Assembly: GCF_900609065.1 (NCBI RefSeq)
Contig: NZ_UXAU01000024.1
Span: forward strand, 1 to 64,000
DNA length: 64,000 nt
Origin: Arthrobacter ulcerisalmonis
GTDB lineage: Bacteria > Actinomycetota > Actinomycetes > Actinomycetales > Micrococcaceae
Reading direction: 5' to 3'
Every line of letters starts with the position of its first letter. Positions within the stretch are counted from its first letter, which is position 1. A model generated the notes under the pieces. That model searched no databases. It was not told where the DNA came from and was given only the letters and a program-made list of their open reading frames with translations. The position numbers and the translations under genes are program-made. Shown piece by piece: positions 11,019-20,683 of this stretch.

Positions 11019-13124
11019 CTACGTGCGGTAGATGCTGATGGAGTTCGCCTCCACCAGTTCTTTCTCGCCGGAGGCAACCCGGCTTCCTTTTCGTGAGGAG
11101 TGCAATGCCGAGGTGGTCACCCGGAGTTCAAAGGCTCTCGGTTTAGTGTTGTCGGCAATGGCCGCCGGGAGCGTGATCTGGACGTCCTCAGTGCTGCCGT
11201 TGACTACCACCAGACCGGCCAGTGAACCGTCAGCCGAGCCCAGCAACAGCTGCATGACCCGGTGCTGGGGGTCGTTCCAGCTGTCCATGGACATGGGTTC
11301 GCCGTCTTGGTCAAACCAATACAGATAGGACTGTTCGTCCCGGACCGGAAAGTCGTGCCGTTGGGCGGCGAGGAATTCCTTGCGGAGCCGAATGTACCGG
11401 GTGGTGCTACGCAGCATTTCCTCGGACTCGGGGGTCCGGGTCCAGTCCAGCCACGCAATGGCGTTGTCTTGGCAGTAGGCGTTGTTGTTGCCCTGTTGGG
11501 TGCGGGCCAGCTCGTCGCCGCTGGTGATCATGGGAACGCCCAACGAAATCAGCAGCGAGGCCATCAGGTTGCGGCGCGACTGGGCCCGCTTGGCCAAGAT
11601 GGCACCATTCTCGGTGGGACCTTCCACGCCATGGTTGTAGCTCCGGTTATCACCGTGGCCGTCCCGGTTCTGTTCACCGTTGGCCTCGTTGTGCTTCCGG
11701 TCGAAGGACACCAGATCGTGCAGGGTGAAACCGTCGTGGGCGGTGATCAGGTTCACCGACGCCAGCCGGGAACGCCCGGACCCTTCGAAGAGGGCAGCTG
11801 AGCCGGACAGCGAATCGGCGAGCTTAGCCACCGACCCGCCCTGGTTGCCGGCTTCGAGGGCAGCGCGGTCGGCCAGCCAGAAGGTGCGGACTGAGTCGCG
11901 GAAGTGATCGTTCCAGTCCACCCAGCCGCCAGGGAACCGTCCTGTCTGCCAGCCGCCGTAGCCCACGTCCCAGGGTTCGGCGATCAGCTTCACGTCTGAG
12001 AGGACGGGGTCCGCGGCGACGGCTACCAGGAAGGGGTGGCGGGGATCGAATTCGTTGGCTGCGTTGCGGCACAAGGTCACGGCCAAATCGAACCGGAACC
12101 CGTCGATGTGGAATTCACTGACCCAGTAACGCAGCGAATCCAGGACCATCTGGATCACGCGCGGTTCGCCAAAGTTCAAGCTGTTGCCGCACCCGGTGGT
12201 GTCGACGTACCGGCCATCGTCGCCGGTACGGTAATAGGTGTTCTCGCCGAGGCCACGGAAGCTGAGGGTCTGACCGTCAGCACCTCCCTCCGCAGTGTGG
12301 TTGTAGACCACGTCGAGGATGACTTCCAGGCCGGCCGCGTGCAGGGCCTTGACCATGGCTTTGAACTCGTCCTGGACTGCCTGTGGACCTGCCTGTTGGG
12401 CGGCCTGGGTGGCGTAGTCCGGGTGGGGAGCGAAAAAGGCTGCCGTGTTGTAGCCCCAGTAGTTGGTCAGCCCCAAGTCCTGCAAGTGTGGTTCGTCAAG
12501 GTGGAAATGCACGGGCAGCAGCTGCACCGAGGTCACGCCCAGCCGGGTCAGGTGATCCACCACTGCAGGGTGGGCCATCCCGGCGTAGGTGCCGCGGAGC
12601 TCGGCGGGGACATCGGGATGCAGCATGCTCTGGCCGCGGACGTGCGCTTCGTAGATGATGGTGTCGCGCCACGGAAGCCGGAGCCGGTCATCCGCATCCC
12701 AGTCAAAAGCAGCATCCATGCGGACGCTTGTCAGGAATCCATCGTGCCGGTCCACGGCGCGGCCGTAGGGGTCGAGCAGGAGTTGCTGCCCGCCGTCGTC
12801 GTCCACGTCTTTGGTGGGAACCGCGAGCGGCAGGGAATCCCCGGTCGACGCCGCACGGAAACCATAACGCGAGCCCACCAGGAGGTCCTCCACAATGCCG
12901 TGGTGGACGCCGTGGGTACGGTTAGGCAAGGCCTGCACACGCCACGCACCGCCGGGAGCAATGTAGACGATCTCCAGGTTGGGAATGCCGGGGGCGAAGC
13001 ACGCCACGTTGGCCCGCCCCGAGCCGTGGCTGCCGCCCGCCCCGGATTCGGAGCGCGGAACACTGATACCTAGCGGAACTGCCGAGGAGGCATCCGTGGT
13101 AGACGCGGTGTCGAGAAGCGACAT
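11019..13124 (-). CDS. glgX: Glycogen debranching enzyme
   Basis: GlgX hydrolyses alpha-1,6 branches, mostly on chains already shortened by phosphorylase, so it partners the convergent glgP. The 701-residue protein has an N-terminal CBM48-like domain and a GH13 barrel with DVVYNHTAEG (271-280), nucleophile D346 (IDGFRFDLAV) and acid/base E383 (LIAEPWDVG). ATG at 13124 has AGGTGA 4 nt upstream. That Shine-Dalgarno lies inside the small inverted repeat ACCTAA/TTAGGT (13131-13144), and a TAAAAT -10 candidate overlaps it. A much longer open frame upstream runs through the terminator and rlmB and is not coding. Confidence 0.93.
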   Translation of the reverse strand: MSLLDTASTTDASSAVPLGISVPRSESGAGGSHGSGRANVACFAPGIPNLEIVYIAPGGAWRVQALPNRTHGVHHGIVEDLLVGSRYGFRAASTGDSLPLAVPTKDVDDDGGQQLLLDPYGRAVDRHDGFLTSVRMDAAFDWDADDRLRLPWRDTIIYEAHVRGQSMLHPDVPAELRGTYAGMAHPAVVDHLTRLGVTSVQLLPVHFHLDEPHLQDLGLTNYWGYNTAAFFAPHPDYATQAAQQAGPQAVQDEFKAMVKALHAAGLEVILDVVYNHTAEGGADGQTLSFRGLGENTYYRTGDDGRYVDTTGCGNSLNFGEPRVIQMVLDSLRYWVSEFHIDGFRFDLAVTLCRNAANEFDPRHPFLVAVAADPVLSDVKLIAEPWDVGYGGWQTGRFPGGWVDWNDHFRDSVRTFWLADRAALEAGNQGGSVAKLADSLSGSAALFEGSGRSRLASVNLITAHDGFTLHDLVSFDRKHNEANGEQNRDGHGDNRSYNHGVEGPTENGAILAKRAQSRRNLMASLLISLGVPMITSGDELARTQQGNNNAYCQDNAIAWLDWTRTPESEEMLRSTTRYIRLRKEFLAAQRHDFPVRDEQSYLYWFDQDGEPMSMDSWNDPQHRVMQLLLGSADGSLAGLVVVNGSTEDVQITLPAAIADNTKPRAFELRVTTSALHSSRKGSRVASGEKELVEANSISIYRT

Positions 13125-13149
13125 GACTTCACCTAATTTTAGGTCCAGT

Positions 13150-13182
13150 GAAGCTCCCGGCTGCCAGGCGGCCGGGAGCTTC
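13150..13182 (-). terminator. Terminator between rlmB and glgX
   Basis: Perfect 12-bp arms GAAGCTCCCGGC and GCCGGGAGCTTC enclose a 9-nt loop, immediately after the rlmB stop. No T tract follows. The hairpin separates rlmB from glgX. Confidence 0.75.
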
Positions 13183-13195
13183 AGGAAAGGAGGGT

Positions 13196-14185
13196 TTACT
13201 GGGCCGCGCGCTGGCGGGAGACCTCGTACAGTGAGATCCCCACGGCCATGGAAGCGTTGAGGGATTCCATCGCGGAATCGATCGGGATGGAGACGATCTG
13301 GTCGCAGTTCTCGCGGACCAGGCGGCTCAGGCCCTTGCCTTCGGAGCCCACCACAATGCACACCGGCTCGGTGGCGAGGGTCAGATCGGGCAGCGACACG
13401 TCGCCGTCGCCGTCCAGGCCCAGAACGAAGATGCCCATATTCTTGAACTGCTTCAGGGCACTGTTCAGGTTGGCGGCGCGGGCCACCGGGACGCGGACTG
13501 CGGCGCCGGCACTGGTCTTCCAGGCCGAGGCCGTGACGCCCACGGAACGGCGTTCGGGCACGATCACGCCGTGGCCGCTGAAAGCAGAAACGGAGCGGAT
13601 GATGGCACCAAGGTTGCGGGGATCGGTGATCCCGTCCAGGGCAACGAAGAGCGGCGCGTTGGCAACGTGCCCCTTCTTCCACTTGTCCACGGTTTCCTCG
13701 GCGAGGTCGTAGGCATCCTGGTACTCGTACGGCGGGATCTGCAGGACCAGGCCCTGGTGCACAGCGTCATCGGTCATGCGGTCAAGTTCTGGCTTGCCGG
13801 TTTCCAGCAGCGGGATGCCGCGTTCGGCAGCGAGCTTCAAGGATTCCTTGACCCGGTCATCCATTTCGATCCGGATGGCGATGTGCAGGGCCTTCGCGGG
13901 AATGCCTGCGCGGAGTGCTTCCACCACCGAGTTGCGGCCGGTGACGACTTCTTCGGTGGCACGGCCCTTGGGGCCAGTCCGGCTGGCACCGGCGCTGCGG
14001 GCACCGGGGCTGCGCTTGGCGGCGGAGCGCTCGGCAAGCTGCCGGGACTTATGCGCCTTGTGATAAGGACGGTCCTCGGCCTTGGGGGTGGGACCCTTGC
14101 CTTCCAGAGCCTTGCGGCCGTGGCCACCGGTTCCGATGGTGGGGCCCTTCTTTGCCTTGATTGATCGGCGACCATTGTTGGCCAT
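13196..14185 (-). CDS. rlmB: 23S rRNA (guanosine-2'-O)-methyltransferase, SpoU family
   Basis: The protein is a TrmH/RlmB-type 2'-O-ribose methyltransferase that uses SAM, probably at G2251 of 23S rRNA. Of 329 residues the first ~80 are a basic, Gly/Lys-rich, probably disordered extension typical of actinobacterial members. Then come the substrate-binding domain (from VVTGRNSVVEALRAG) and the SpoU knot with motif 1 DGITDPRNLGAIIRS, motif 2 IVVGSEGKGLS and motif 3 SIPIDSAMESLNASMAVG. It follows cysS by 86 bp and has its own promoter in that gap. TrmH-type tRNA methyltransferase is the alternative, but the N-terminal domain favours RlmB. Confidence 0.92.
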   Translation of the reverse strand: MANNGRRSIKAKKGPTIGTGGHGRKALEGKGPTPKAEDRPYHKAHKSRQLAERSAAKRSPGARSAGASRTGPKGRATEEVVTGRNSVVEALRAGIPAKALHIAIRIEMDDRVKESLKLAAERGIPLLETGKPELDRMTDDAVHQGLVLQIPPYEYQDAYDLAEETVDKWKKGHVANAPLFVALDGITDPRNLGAIIRSVSAFSGHGVIVPERRSVGVTASAWKTSAGAAVRVPVARAANLNSALKQFKNMGIFVLGLDGDGDVSLPDLTLATEPVCIVVGSEGKGLSRLVRENCDQIVSIPIDSAMESLNASMAVGISLYEVSRQRAAQ

Positions 14186-14226
14186 TTGTGTTCCACCCTT
14201 GATTGTTATGACTGAGTCTGCCTACC

Positions 14227-14256
14227 AGTCTACGGACAGTAGAATAATCGGCTCAA
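14227..14256 (-). promoter_or_regulatory. Promoter of rlmB
   Basis: On the minus strand TTGAGC (14251-14256) and TAGACT (14227-14232) are spaced by 18 bp, about 42 nt upstream of the rlmB ATG. An AAGGGTGG ribosome-binding stretch precedes the ATG. Confidence 0.6.
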
Positions 14257-14271
14257 TCGGGCGATACCCCC

Positions 14272-15732
14272 TCAGCTACGCTTCAGGCTCCAGGTGGCCC
14301 CATCGGCGCTGTCTTCCACCACGACGCCGGCTTCGGCCAGGGTGTCGCGGATGGCGTCTGAGGCAGCCCAGTCCTTCTCGGCCCGCGCTTTGGACCGGGC
14401 CGCGAGTTGGGCTTTCACCAAGACATTCAGCGCGGACGATTCTCGACCGCCGGTCACCGGGCGGGCCACGGCGTCCAGGCCGAGTACCCCCGTCATGGTG
14501 GTCACCGTGTGCAGTGCGAGCTGGGCTTCGCGGTCGTTGCCCTCGGCGAGTGCGGTGTTGCCGGCGCGGACGCACTCGTGGAGTGCGGCGAGTGCACGGG
14601 GAACATTGAGGTCATCGTCCAAGGCTTCCTCGAAGGCGGCCAGGCTGTCCGACGTGCCGAAATGTCCAGCCACGAAGCCGAAATCCGTGCCGAAGCGGGC
14701 CACTGCCTTGGCGATAAACCCATCAATGCGTTCGACGGCGGCTGCGGCCTCTTCCAGTGAGGTGGGCCGGTAGTCGAGGATAGAGCGGTAGTGGGCCTGG
14801 CCCAGGTAGTAGCGCACCACCCTGGCTGGCGCCAGTTCCAGCATCTGGGCCGGGCTGATGGTGTTGCCGATCGACTTGGACATCTTTTCGCCCTGGTACG
14901 TCACCATGCCGTTATGCATCCAAAAGTTGGCGAAGCCGTGACCGGCGGCCTGGGACTGGGCCATCTCGTTTTCGTGGTGCGGGAACCGCAGGTCCAGTCC
15001 CCCACCGTGGATGTCGAATTCGGAGCCGAGGTACTTGGTGACCATGGCCGAGCATTCCAGGTGCCAGCCCGGCCGGCCTGTTCCCCACGGCGACGCCCAG
15101 CTGGCCGTGGCGGGCTCGCCGGCCTTGGCGCCCTTCCACAGCGCAAAGTCGCGGGGGTCCTTCTTGCCGCGCGGATCAGCGTCCGGCGCCGCCTGCATGT
15201 CGTCGATGTTTTGCCGGGTCAGTGAGCCGTAGCGCGGCCAGGACCGGACGTCGAAGTAGACGTCGCCGGACTCGTCCAAGGCGGGGTAGGCATGTCCGCG
15301 CTCAATGAGCTGCTGGATGAGGGCGTGCATTTCCGGGATGTGGCCGGTGGCGCGGGGTTCATAGGTGGGCCGCGATACGCCGAGTGCGTCGTAGGCGTTA
15401 CCGAACTCCTGCTCGAAACGGTAAGCCAGTGCCCACCATTCTTCCGCCGCAACGTCGCTGGGGCCAGTACTGAACTCTGCTTGGAATGACGCCTCAGATT
15501 TCGCCAGGATCTTGTCGTCAATGTCAGTGACATTGCGGACCACCGTGACCCGAAGGCCGCGATAGGTGAGCCAGCGTGTCAGCTGGTCGAAAGCGATAGC
15601 CGAGCGGATGTGCCCTACATGCGGCATCCCCTGCACGGTGGCGCCGCAGTAGTAGAGGCTCGCCTGACCCTCGATCAAGGGAGCGAAAGCACGAACTTCG
15701 GCGGAGGCAGTGTCATAGAAGCGCAGGGTCAC
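14272..15732 (-). CDS. cysS: Cysteinyl-tRNA synthetase
   Basis: CysS charges tRNA-Cys. The 486-residue class I synthetase shows the HIGH motif as HVGH (38-41) and KMSKS at 283-287. Zinc ligands match the family: C29, C227 (LECSAM), H252 and E256 (PHHENE). The C-terminal helical domain is present. The start is GTG at 15732, 9 bp after the ispF stop, so it is co-transcribed with ispD-ispF, a common actinobacterial order. Confidence 0.97.
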   Translation of the reverse strand: MTLRFYDTASAEVRAFAPLIEGQASLYYCGATVQGMPHVGHIRSAIAFDQLTRWLTYRGLRVTVVRNVTDIDDKILAKSEASFQAEFSTGPSDVAAEEWWALAYRFEQEFGNAYDALGVSRPTYEPRATGHIPEMHALIQQLIERGHAYPALDESGDVYFDVRSWPRYGSLTRQNIDDMQAAPDADPRGKKDPRDFALWKGAKAGEPATASWASPWGTGRPGWHLECSAMVTKYLGSEFDIHGGGLDLRFPHHENEMAQSQAAGHGFANFWMHNGMVTYQGEKMSKSIGNTISPAQMLELAPARVVRYYLGQAHYRSILDYRPTSLEEAAAAVERIDGFIAKAVARFGTDFGFVAGHFGTSDSLAAFEEALDDDLNVPRALAALHECVRAGNTALAEGNDREAQLALHTVTTMTGVLGLDAVARPVTGGRESSALNVLVKAQLAARSKARAEKDWAASDAIRDTLAEAGVVVEDSADGATWSLKRS

Positions 15733-15741
15733 CGGTCCAGA

Positions 15742-16242
15742 TTAGCCGATCACGGCGCTGGCCCGGGGATACACCAAGGCTGTGGCCACTGCAGGGATAC
15801 CTTCGCCGCGGCCGGGAAATCCCAGGCCATCACTGGTGGTGGCAGTGACGCTGATAGGTGCGCCCGCTGCATCGCTAAGGACCCGCTGCGATTCTTCACG
15901 CCGTGGCCCGAACTTTGGCCGGTTGGCAACGAACTGCACGGCCACGTTGCCAATCTCGAAACCTGCTGCGCGGACAATCCGTGCTGCTTCGGCCAACAGT
16001 GTTACCCCGGAAGCGCCGGCAAACTCTGGCCGGTCAGTGCCGAAGTGCGTGCCCAGATCGCCAATACCGGCTGCCGAGAACAGGGCGTCCGCCGCGGCGT
16101 GGGCCACCGGATCGCCGTCCGAATGGCCGGCCAGGCCGCGCTCACCGGGCCATAACAGTCCGCCGAGCCAGAGAGGCCGGGCTGGTTCGTCGGGATCGTA
16201 GGCGTGCACGTCGATGCCGATGCCGGTGCGCGGAATGATCAT
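15742..16242 (-). CDS. ispF: 2-C-methyl-D-erythritol 2,4-cyclodiphosphate synthase
   Basis: IspF forms MEcPP in the non-mevalonate isoprenoid pathway. At 166 residues the length is normal. The metal ligands are visible: D11 and H13 in DVHAY and H48 after [10 protein letters not shown]; the [11 protein letters not shown] and [15 protein letters not shown] blocks follow. It starts with ATG 4 bp after the ispD stop and runs into cysS, so ispD-ispF-cysS is one transcription unit. Confidence 0.97.
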   Translation of the reverse strand: MIIPRTGIGIDVHAYDPDEPARPLWLGGLLWPGERGLAGHSDGDPVAHAAADALFSAAGIGDLGTHFGTDRPEFAGASGVTLLAEAARIVRAAGFEIGNVAVQFVANRPKFGPRREESQRVLSDAAGAPISVTATTSDGLGFPGRGEGIPAVATALVYPRASAVIG

Positions 16243-16246
16243 GGAA

Positions 16247-17029
16247 CTATCCTTCCACCCATCGTCCGCCGAGCGGACCTTCCAATAAGCCTTCGGCCAA
16301 GATGAGGTCTAAAGGTGTGGTGATTTTCAGCGATTGCGACGATCCGCGCACCACATGGACGGCCGCGCCGAGCATTTCCACCAACATGGCATCGTCGGTG
16401 ACTGCGGCAGCGGCCTCGGCAGGGAGGTTCACGGCAGCCTGGTGGGCGGCAAGCAAGGTGGCCAACTCGAAGCCCTGTGGCGTCTGGACCGCGCGCAGGT
16501 CCTCGCGCGGCGCCGTTCCCGTCACCACTTCGGGAGCAATTCCAGCCGCTGTCCCCGTGGTGGCGGCGACCGTCTTCACGGTGTCCACCACAGCGATGGC
16601 AGGGATGACAGCCTTGGCACCAGCAGCCAGAGCGCTGGCTACCCGGTGGAAAACAGCCTCGGGAGTCAGTGCTCGCGCGGCGTCATGGACCAATACCGCT
16701 TCCACGTCCGGTACCAGGGCCGCCAGCCCGGCCCGGACGGAGTCTGCCCTGGTGGCGCCGCCGGAAACCACCGTGAGGAGGGGGCCGCCGTCGGCCAGTT
16801 CCGCCCGGAAGTCATCGCATAAAGCCCGGAGGCCGTCGTCGCCCGCGGGCAGGACCACGCAGATCTGGCTGCCGACCCCGGCTGCCACGATGCCCCGTAA
16901 GGCATGGATCAAGATGGTGTCGCCGCCCAACGGAACGGCGGCCTTGGGCATGCCGTAGCCCAGCCGTTGCCCCGACCCCGCAGCCACCAGGACCACCGCT
17001 GTCAGCGGAGACGTGGAAGATTCGCTCAT
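16247..17029 (-). CDS. ispD: 2-C-methyl-D-erythritol 4-phosphate cytidylyltransferase
   Basis: IspD couples MEP to CTP, the step two before IspF. The 260-residue protein has the nucleotide-binding N-terminus [15 protein letters not shown] (residues 17-31), [22 protein letters not shown], and the C-terminal [16 protein letters not shown] block. The ATG at 17029 has no Shine-Dalgarno but follows a TAGGCT box by 7 nt, suggesting a leaderless transcript. It is first in the ispD-ispF-cysS unit and is separated from carD by a terminator. Confidence 0.96.
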   Translation of the reverse strand: MSESSTSPLTAVVLVAAGSGQRLGYGMPKAAVPLGGDTILIHALRGIVAAGVGSQICVVLPAGDDGLRALCDDFRAELADGGPLLTVVSGGATRADSVRAGLAALVPDVEAVLVHDAARALTPEAVFHRVASALAAGAKAVIPAIAVVDTVKTVAATTGTAAGIAPEVVTGTAPREDLRAVQTPQGFELATLLAAHQAAVNLPAEAAAAVTDDAMLVEMLGAAVHVVRGSSQSLKITTPLDLILAEGLLEGPLGGRWVEG

Positions 17030-17036
17030 GCGGACC

Positions 17037-17042
17037 AGCCTA
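17037..17042 (-). promoter_or_regulatory. Probable -10 box of ispD (leaderless)
   Basis: TAGGCT on the minus strand ends 7 nt before the ispD ATG. No -35 consensus is visible. Confidence 0.5.
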
Positions 17043-17099
17043 CGTCGCGGCCCGACGCCGGGCTACCGCGTCATTGTGCAGCCGTTTTTGGGCAAAAGA

Positions 17100-17133
17100 A
17101 ACCCCAGCAGCATCTTTCGATGCCACCGGGGTT
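17100..17133 (-). terminator. Terminator after carD
   Basis: On the minus strand arms AACCCC and GGGGTT flank an inner GCATC-GAAA-GATGC tetraloop stem, followed by TCTTTT. It lies directly after the carD stop. Confidence 0.8.
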
Positions 17134-17139
17134 CAATTC

Positions 17140-17622
17140 TCAGGAAGCCAGAACCTCGTCAAGAACGCTTGCTGCCTTCTCTTCGTCGGTCTTTTCAGCC
17201 AACGCCAGTTCGGAGATCAGGATCTGCCGAGCTTTGGCCAGCATGCGCTTCTCGCCAGCGGAAAGACCACGATCGTGATCACGGCGCCACAGGTCGCGGA
17301 CAACCTCTGCAACCTTGATGACGTCACCGGAGGCAAGCTTTTCCAAGTTTGCCTTGTACCGGCGCGACCAGTTGGTGGGTTCTTCGGTGAACTCGGCGCG
17401 GAGAACGTCAAATACGTGTTCCAGGCCTTCCTTGCCCACAACGTCCCGAACCCCAACTAGGTCAACGTTCTCTGCTGGAACTTCAATGGTCAGATCACCC
17501 TGTGCCACCTTGAGCTTGAGATACATTTTCTCTTCGCCCTTGATGGTGCGCATCTTGATTTCTTCAATCTTTGCTGCACCGTGGTGAGGGTAAACAACTG
17601 TCTCGCCAACCTCAAATACCAT
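17140..17622 (-). CDS. carD: CarD-family RNA polymerase-binding regulator
   Basis: CarD binds the RNA polymerase beta subunit and stabilises open complexes, especially at rRNA promoters. At 160 residues it has the usual size: an N-terminal Tudor-like RNAP-interaction domain ([19 protein letters not shown] to about residue 60) and a helical DNA-binding C-terminus including the [12 protein letters not shown] segment (about 84-95), which contains the conserved Trp. A purine-rich GGGAAAGGGG precedes the ATG. Its location just upstream of ispD-ispF is conserved in actinobacteria. Confidence 0.95.
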   Translation of the reverse strand: MVFEVGETVVYPHHGAAKIEEIKMRTIKGEEKMYLKLKVAQGDLTIEVPAENVDLVGVRDVVGKEGLEHVFDVLRAEFTEEPTNWSRRYKANLEKLASGDVIKVAEVVRDLWRRDHDRGLSAGEKRMLAKARQILISELALAEKTDEEKAASVLDEVLAS

Positions 17623-17878
17623 GTGGACATATCCCCTTTCCCGGCAATCAGTTTATCACGTTTAAGGCATATGACTGGCCGCAGAAAGCTCCTACAACCG
17701 CGCAAATACGCGGAAAATGGGCCGGATCAGCCCCCTCCGACCCCTTGACGAAAGCGGATAATAGTGCATCCGAGCTCACATGCCAAGGATGATATGACAC
17801 TCCCGAATCATCATTTGGACTGCTTTGCGGATAGGCTAAGGGCTGAAAAATGTTTCAAGTCTCTCGAGGAGTACTGAC

Positions 17879-18427
17879 GTGCGTTTCACTGCGATGAATC
17901 GGGCCCGGCGCGGCAAAATGGCACTCACGGCCGGCGCCTTGGCCGTAGGCCTGCTGACGGTTTCAGGCTGCGGCTACATCACGCCGCAGCAGACCACTGC
18001 CCAATACGCGGCTTCGGATGGCATTGTGGCCAACCTGGGTCCGCTGAAGCTCAGCAACTTCATGGTGATCTCCGCAGGCGCCGAACAGCCTGGCCGCGTC
18101 CTTGGCGCCGTCTATAACTCTTCTTCACAGCCGGTCACCTTGACAGTCCGCGGCGCTGAAGGCTCGCAGACGCAGGTTCCGGTCCCGGCCAACTCGTACA
18201 CGCTGCTCAATGACAGCTCTGACGAGGCCATCTTGAGCACCACCGGCGGCCCTGCCGGCTCTCTGGTTGACCTGCAGATCAGCGAGAACGGCACCAACGT
18301 CAACGAAACTGTCAAGGTTCCGGTCTTGGACACCACGCTTGAGGAGTACAAGGGCTACCTGCCCGCCGGCAGCACCGTGGCACCCACGCCCACCGCCTCG
18401 GAGTCCGCTGCCGCCACCGGCCACTAG
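17879..18427 (+). CDS. Uncharacterised secreted lipoprotein
   Basis: The function is unknown. This 182-residue protein has a signal peptide and lipobox LTVSGC, so it should be lipid-anchored outside the membrane with Cys near residue 31. The mature part is Ser/Thr-rich with a predicted beta-sandwich-like pattern (LGPLKLSNFMVISAG, GRVLGAVYNSSSQPVTLTV) that resembles copper-chaperone PCuAC-like or DUF461-type proteins only loosely. The C-terminus is a low-complexity Pro/Thr/Ala tail. The start is GTG at 17879 with GAGGAG 7 nt upstream; an ATG five codons in is the alternative. It is a single gene, closed by two hairpins. Confidence 0.85.
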   Translation: MRFTAMNRARRGKMALTAGALAVGLLTVSGCGYITPQQTTAQYAASDGIVANLGPLKLSNFMVISAGAEQPGRVLGAVYNSSSQPVTLTVRGAEGSQTQVPVPANSYTLLNDSSDEAILSTTGGPAGSLVDLQISENGTNVNETVKVPVLDTTLEEYKGYLPAGSTVAPTPTASESAAATGH

Positions 18428-18432
18428 TCAGC

Positions 18433-18505
18433 GCGTCCGCCGCCCGGCGTGGCGGCGGACGCGACAGACAGTAAAAGGGAGGAGCCAACCGGCTCCTCCC
18501 TTTTT
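18433..18505. terminator. Double terminator between lipoprotein and regX3
   Basis: At 18433-18462 arms GCGTCCGCCGC and GCGGCGGACGC form a perfect 11-bp stem. At 18473-18504 AAAAGGGAGGAGCC and GGCTCCTCCCTTTT form a 14-bp stem with a 4-nt loop, flanked by A and T tracts. The second works in both directions and serves both convergent genes. Confidence 0.9.
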
Positions 18506-18529
18506 GCTGCCTGCGTTCAGCAGGTGCTG

Positions 18530-19210
18530 TTACGGCTCGAACTTGTACCCCAAGCCACGCACGGTGACCAGGTAGCGGGGCGCAGAGGGATCGGGTTCGA
18601 TCTTGCCGCGCAGCCTTTTCACGTGCACGTCAAGGGTCTTGGTGTCCCCCACGTAGTCCGAGCCCCAGACCCTGTCGATGAGCTGTCCGCGGGTCAGTAC
18701 CCGGCCGGAGTTCCGCAGCAGCATTTCCAGCAGCTCGAATTCCTTGAGCGGCAGCAGGACCTGCTCGCCACTCACGCTGACCACATGCCGCTCAATGTCC
18801 ATCCGGACCGGGCCGGCCTGGACCGTGGCGGAAATGAGCTCTTCCGGCTCGCCCTGGCGGCGCAGCACGGCCCGGACCCTGGCCACGAGTTCACGGGAGG
18901 AGTAGGGCTTGGTGACATAGTCGTCGGCACCGAGCTCCAACCCCACCACCTTGTCGATCTCGGAATCCTTGGCCGTCAGCATGATCACCGGGACGGAGGA
19001 ACGCTGCCGAAGTTGGCGGCATACTTCGGTGCCGGACAGTCCCGGCAATTGCAGATCCAGGAGCACCAGATCGGCGCCGTTACGGTCGAACTCGGTAATG
19101 GCGTCCAGGCCGTTGTCCACCACCTCGACGTCAAAGCCTTCTTTGCCCAACAGATAGGACAGCGGGTCGCTGAACGATTCCTCGTCCTCGACAATCAAAA
19201 TCCTGCTCAA
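18530..19210 (-). CDS. regX3: OmpR/PhoB-type response regulator RegX3
   Basis: RegX3 is the DNA-binding partner of SenX3 and controls phosphate-starvation genes in actinobacteria. The 226-residue protein has a receiver domain with phospho-acceptor D52 (LVLLDLQLPG) and K101 (VTKPY), and a C-terminal winged helix (LPLKEFELLEMLLRNSGRVLTR to GLGYKFEP). The start is TTG at 19210, and TTGA overlaps the senX3 stop by four bases, so the pair is translationally coupled. Confidence 0.95.
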   Translation of the reverse strand: MSRILIVEDEESFSDPLSYLLGKEGFDVEVVDNGLDAITEFDRNGADLVLLDLQLPGLSGTEVCRQLRQRSSVPVIMLTAKDSEIDKVVGLELGADDYVTKPYSSRELVARVRAVLRRQGEPEELISATVQAGPVRMDIERHVVSVSGEQVLLPLKEFELLEMLLRNSGRVLTRGQLIDRVWGSDYVGDTKTLDVHVKRLRGKIEPDPSAPRYLVTVRGLGYKFEP

Positions 19211-20487
19211 GCGTTAGCTCCTCGTTCGGTTGCGCCGGCGGCGCGGGATACTGGGGTGGAGTGTGGTGCGACGGCAGCGCCACTTGCCACGGCAGAGGTG
19301 CCCAGAGCCGCGGCGGGCTGCTGATTGGCGGGCTGCGCGTCGTCGTCGGCGTCCTGGCCTTCCATTTCCGGCAGGCGCAACGTGAAGGTGGAGCCCTTGC
19401 CCGGCTGGGACCACACGGTGATTTCGCCACCGTGGTTGGAGGCCACGTGCTTGACGATGCTCAGGCCCAGGCCGGTGCCGCCAGTATGCCGGGAGCGGGC
19501 TGCATCCACACGGTAAAAGCGTTCGAAGATGCGTTCCTGGTCTTCCGCGGTGAGTCCGGGGCCCTGATCGGTCACCGAAATCGACACCAGCCCGTCCTTC
19601 ACCCGGACGCCAAGCCCCACCCTGGTGTCCATGGGCGAATAGCGAATGGCGTTGTCGATCAAGTTGCGCAGCGCTGTGACCAGCAGATCCTGGTCCCCGA
19701 AGACGGTGCTCTCGATACGGGCGCCCACCACAATGCTGATGTTCTTGCTCTCGGCGGGCAGTTGCGACCGGTCCACCGCCTCGTTGATGACCGCGTTCAC
19801 GTCTACCGGACCGCCCTGCTGGACCACGCTGGCGCCCTGCAGCCGGGACAGTTCAATGATGTCTTGGACCAGCGCCGCCAGCCGGCCGGATTCCTTGTGC
19901 ATGCGCGTTGCAAAGCGGCGGACCGCCAACTCGTCATCAGCCGAGGATTCAATGGCCTCGGCAAGCAGCGAAATGGCACCCACCGGAGTCTTGAGTTCGT
20001 GTGAGACGTTGGCGACGAAGTCGTTGCGGATCTCTTCGGTCCGGGTAATTTCGGTGCGGTCGTCGGCGAGCAGAAGGATATATTCCTCACCCAGCATGGC
20101 TGCCCGGACCTGGACAATGATGGTGCCCTGGCCCAGCGGGCCGCGCTGGAGCTCGAGCTGCTTTTCCAGGATCACGCCGTCGCGGCGGACGCCCGCCGTC
20201 ATGTGCAGCAGCTCTGCGTGGACCACAGTGTGTCCGCGGACCAGGCCGTAGGCGTAGGCGGCGGGGCTGGCCCGGACCACGCCGTCGATCGCGTCAACCA
20301 CCACAAAGGCGCGTCCGACGACGGCCAGCACCTCTGCGGCGCCGGCGGGCAGGGCGAGGTCCGCGGCGTCGACGTCGAAGTCCAGGAGCCTGCGTTGCCG
20401 CTCGCTCACCCGGTAGGCGAGCACGCCGAACGTGCCAAGCGCCAGGCCAACGAGGCCAGCCACCACACCGATGAGCATAGGATTCAC
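19207..20487 (-). CDS. senX3: Sensor histidine kinase SenX3
   Basis: SenX3 is a membrane-bound kinase for RegX3. The 426-residue protein has a single N-terminal membrane helix (about 4-24), a PAS-like region (about 45-140), HisKA with phospho-acceptor H163 (VSHELKTPVG), and HATPase_c with N box NLIDNAIRYSP, DQGPGL and GTGLGLSIVKH. A low-complexity Ala/Gln tail follows. The start is GTG at 20487; a TAAGCT box ends 6 nt before it and no Shine-Dalgarno is present. It is divergent from phoU, the usual actinobacterial arrangement. Confidence 0.95.
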   Translation of the reverse strand: MNPMLIGVVAGLVGLALGTFGVLAYRVSERQRRLLDFDVDAADLALPAGAAEVLAVVGRAFVVVDAIDGVVRASPAAYAYGLVRGHTVVHAELLHMTAGVRRDGVILEKQLELQRGPLGQGTIIVQVRAAMLGEEYILLLADDRTEITRTEEIRNDFVANVSHELKTPVGAISLLAEAIESSADDELAVRRFATRMHKESGRLAALVQDIIELSRLQGASVVQQGGPVDVNAVINEAVDRSQLPAESKNISIVVGARIESTVFGDQDLLVTALRNLIDNAIRYSPMDTRVGLGVRVKDGLVSISVTDQGPGLTAEDQERIFERFYRVDAARSRHTGGTGLGLSIVKHVASNHGGEITVWSQPGKGSTFTLRLPEMEGQDADDDAQPANQQPAAALGTSAVASGAAVAPHSTPVSRAAGATERGANA

Positions 20488-20493
20488 GGGTCC

Positions 20494-20499
20494 AGCTTA
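20494..20499 (-). promoter_or_regulatory. Probable -10 box of senX3-regX3 (leaderless)
   Basis: TAAGCT on the minus strand is 6 nt upstream of the senX3 GTG. The 196-bp senX3-phoU gap holds nothing else clear apart from the phoU ribosome-binding site. Confidence 0.5.
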
Positions 20500-20683
20500 T
20501 GCCGTGGGGTGCCCGCATCCGGCGCGTCTGGACCTGCTGAGCCGACGGTTCAACTAACGTTCACCTTGAACGGCCCAATCGTTTACCGCGCACTGGCAGA
20601 GTTACGGGTTGGAGTGCCGAACGGCGACACGATTCCTGCTGCCCTTTCGCGGGTTGGCCGGAGTTCCAAGGAAAGGACGCCTA

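Noticed and set aside
13125..13682. Upstream extension of the glgX frame
   Set aside because: It crosses a perfect terminator hairpin and the end of rlmB on the same strand, and a good ribosome-binding site marks the start at 13124.
18112..18424. Minus-strand frames over the lipoprotein gene
   Set aside because: The plus-strand frame has a ribosome-binding site, signal peptide and lipobox; the opposite frames have none of these.
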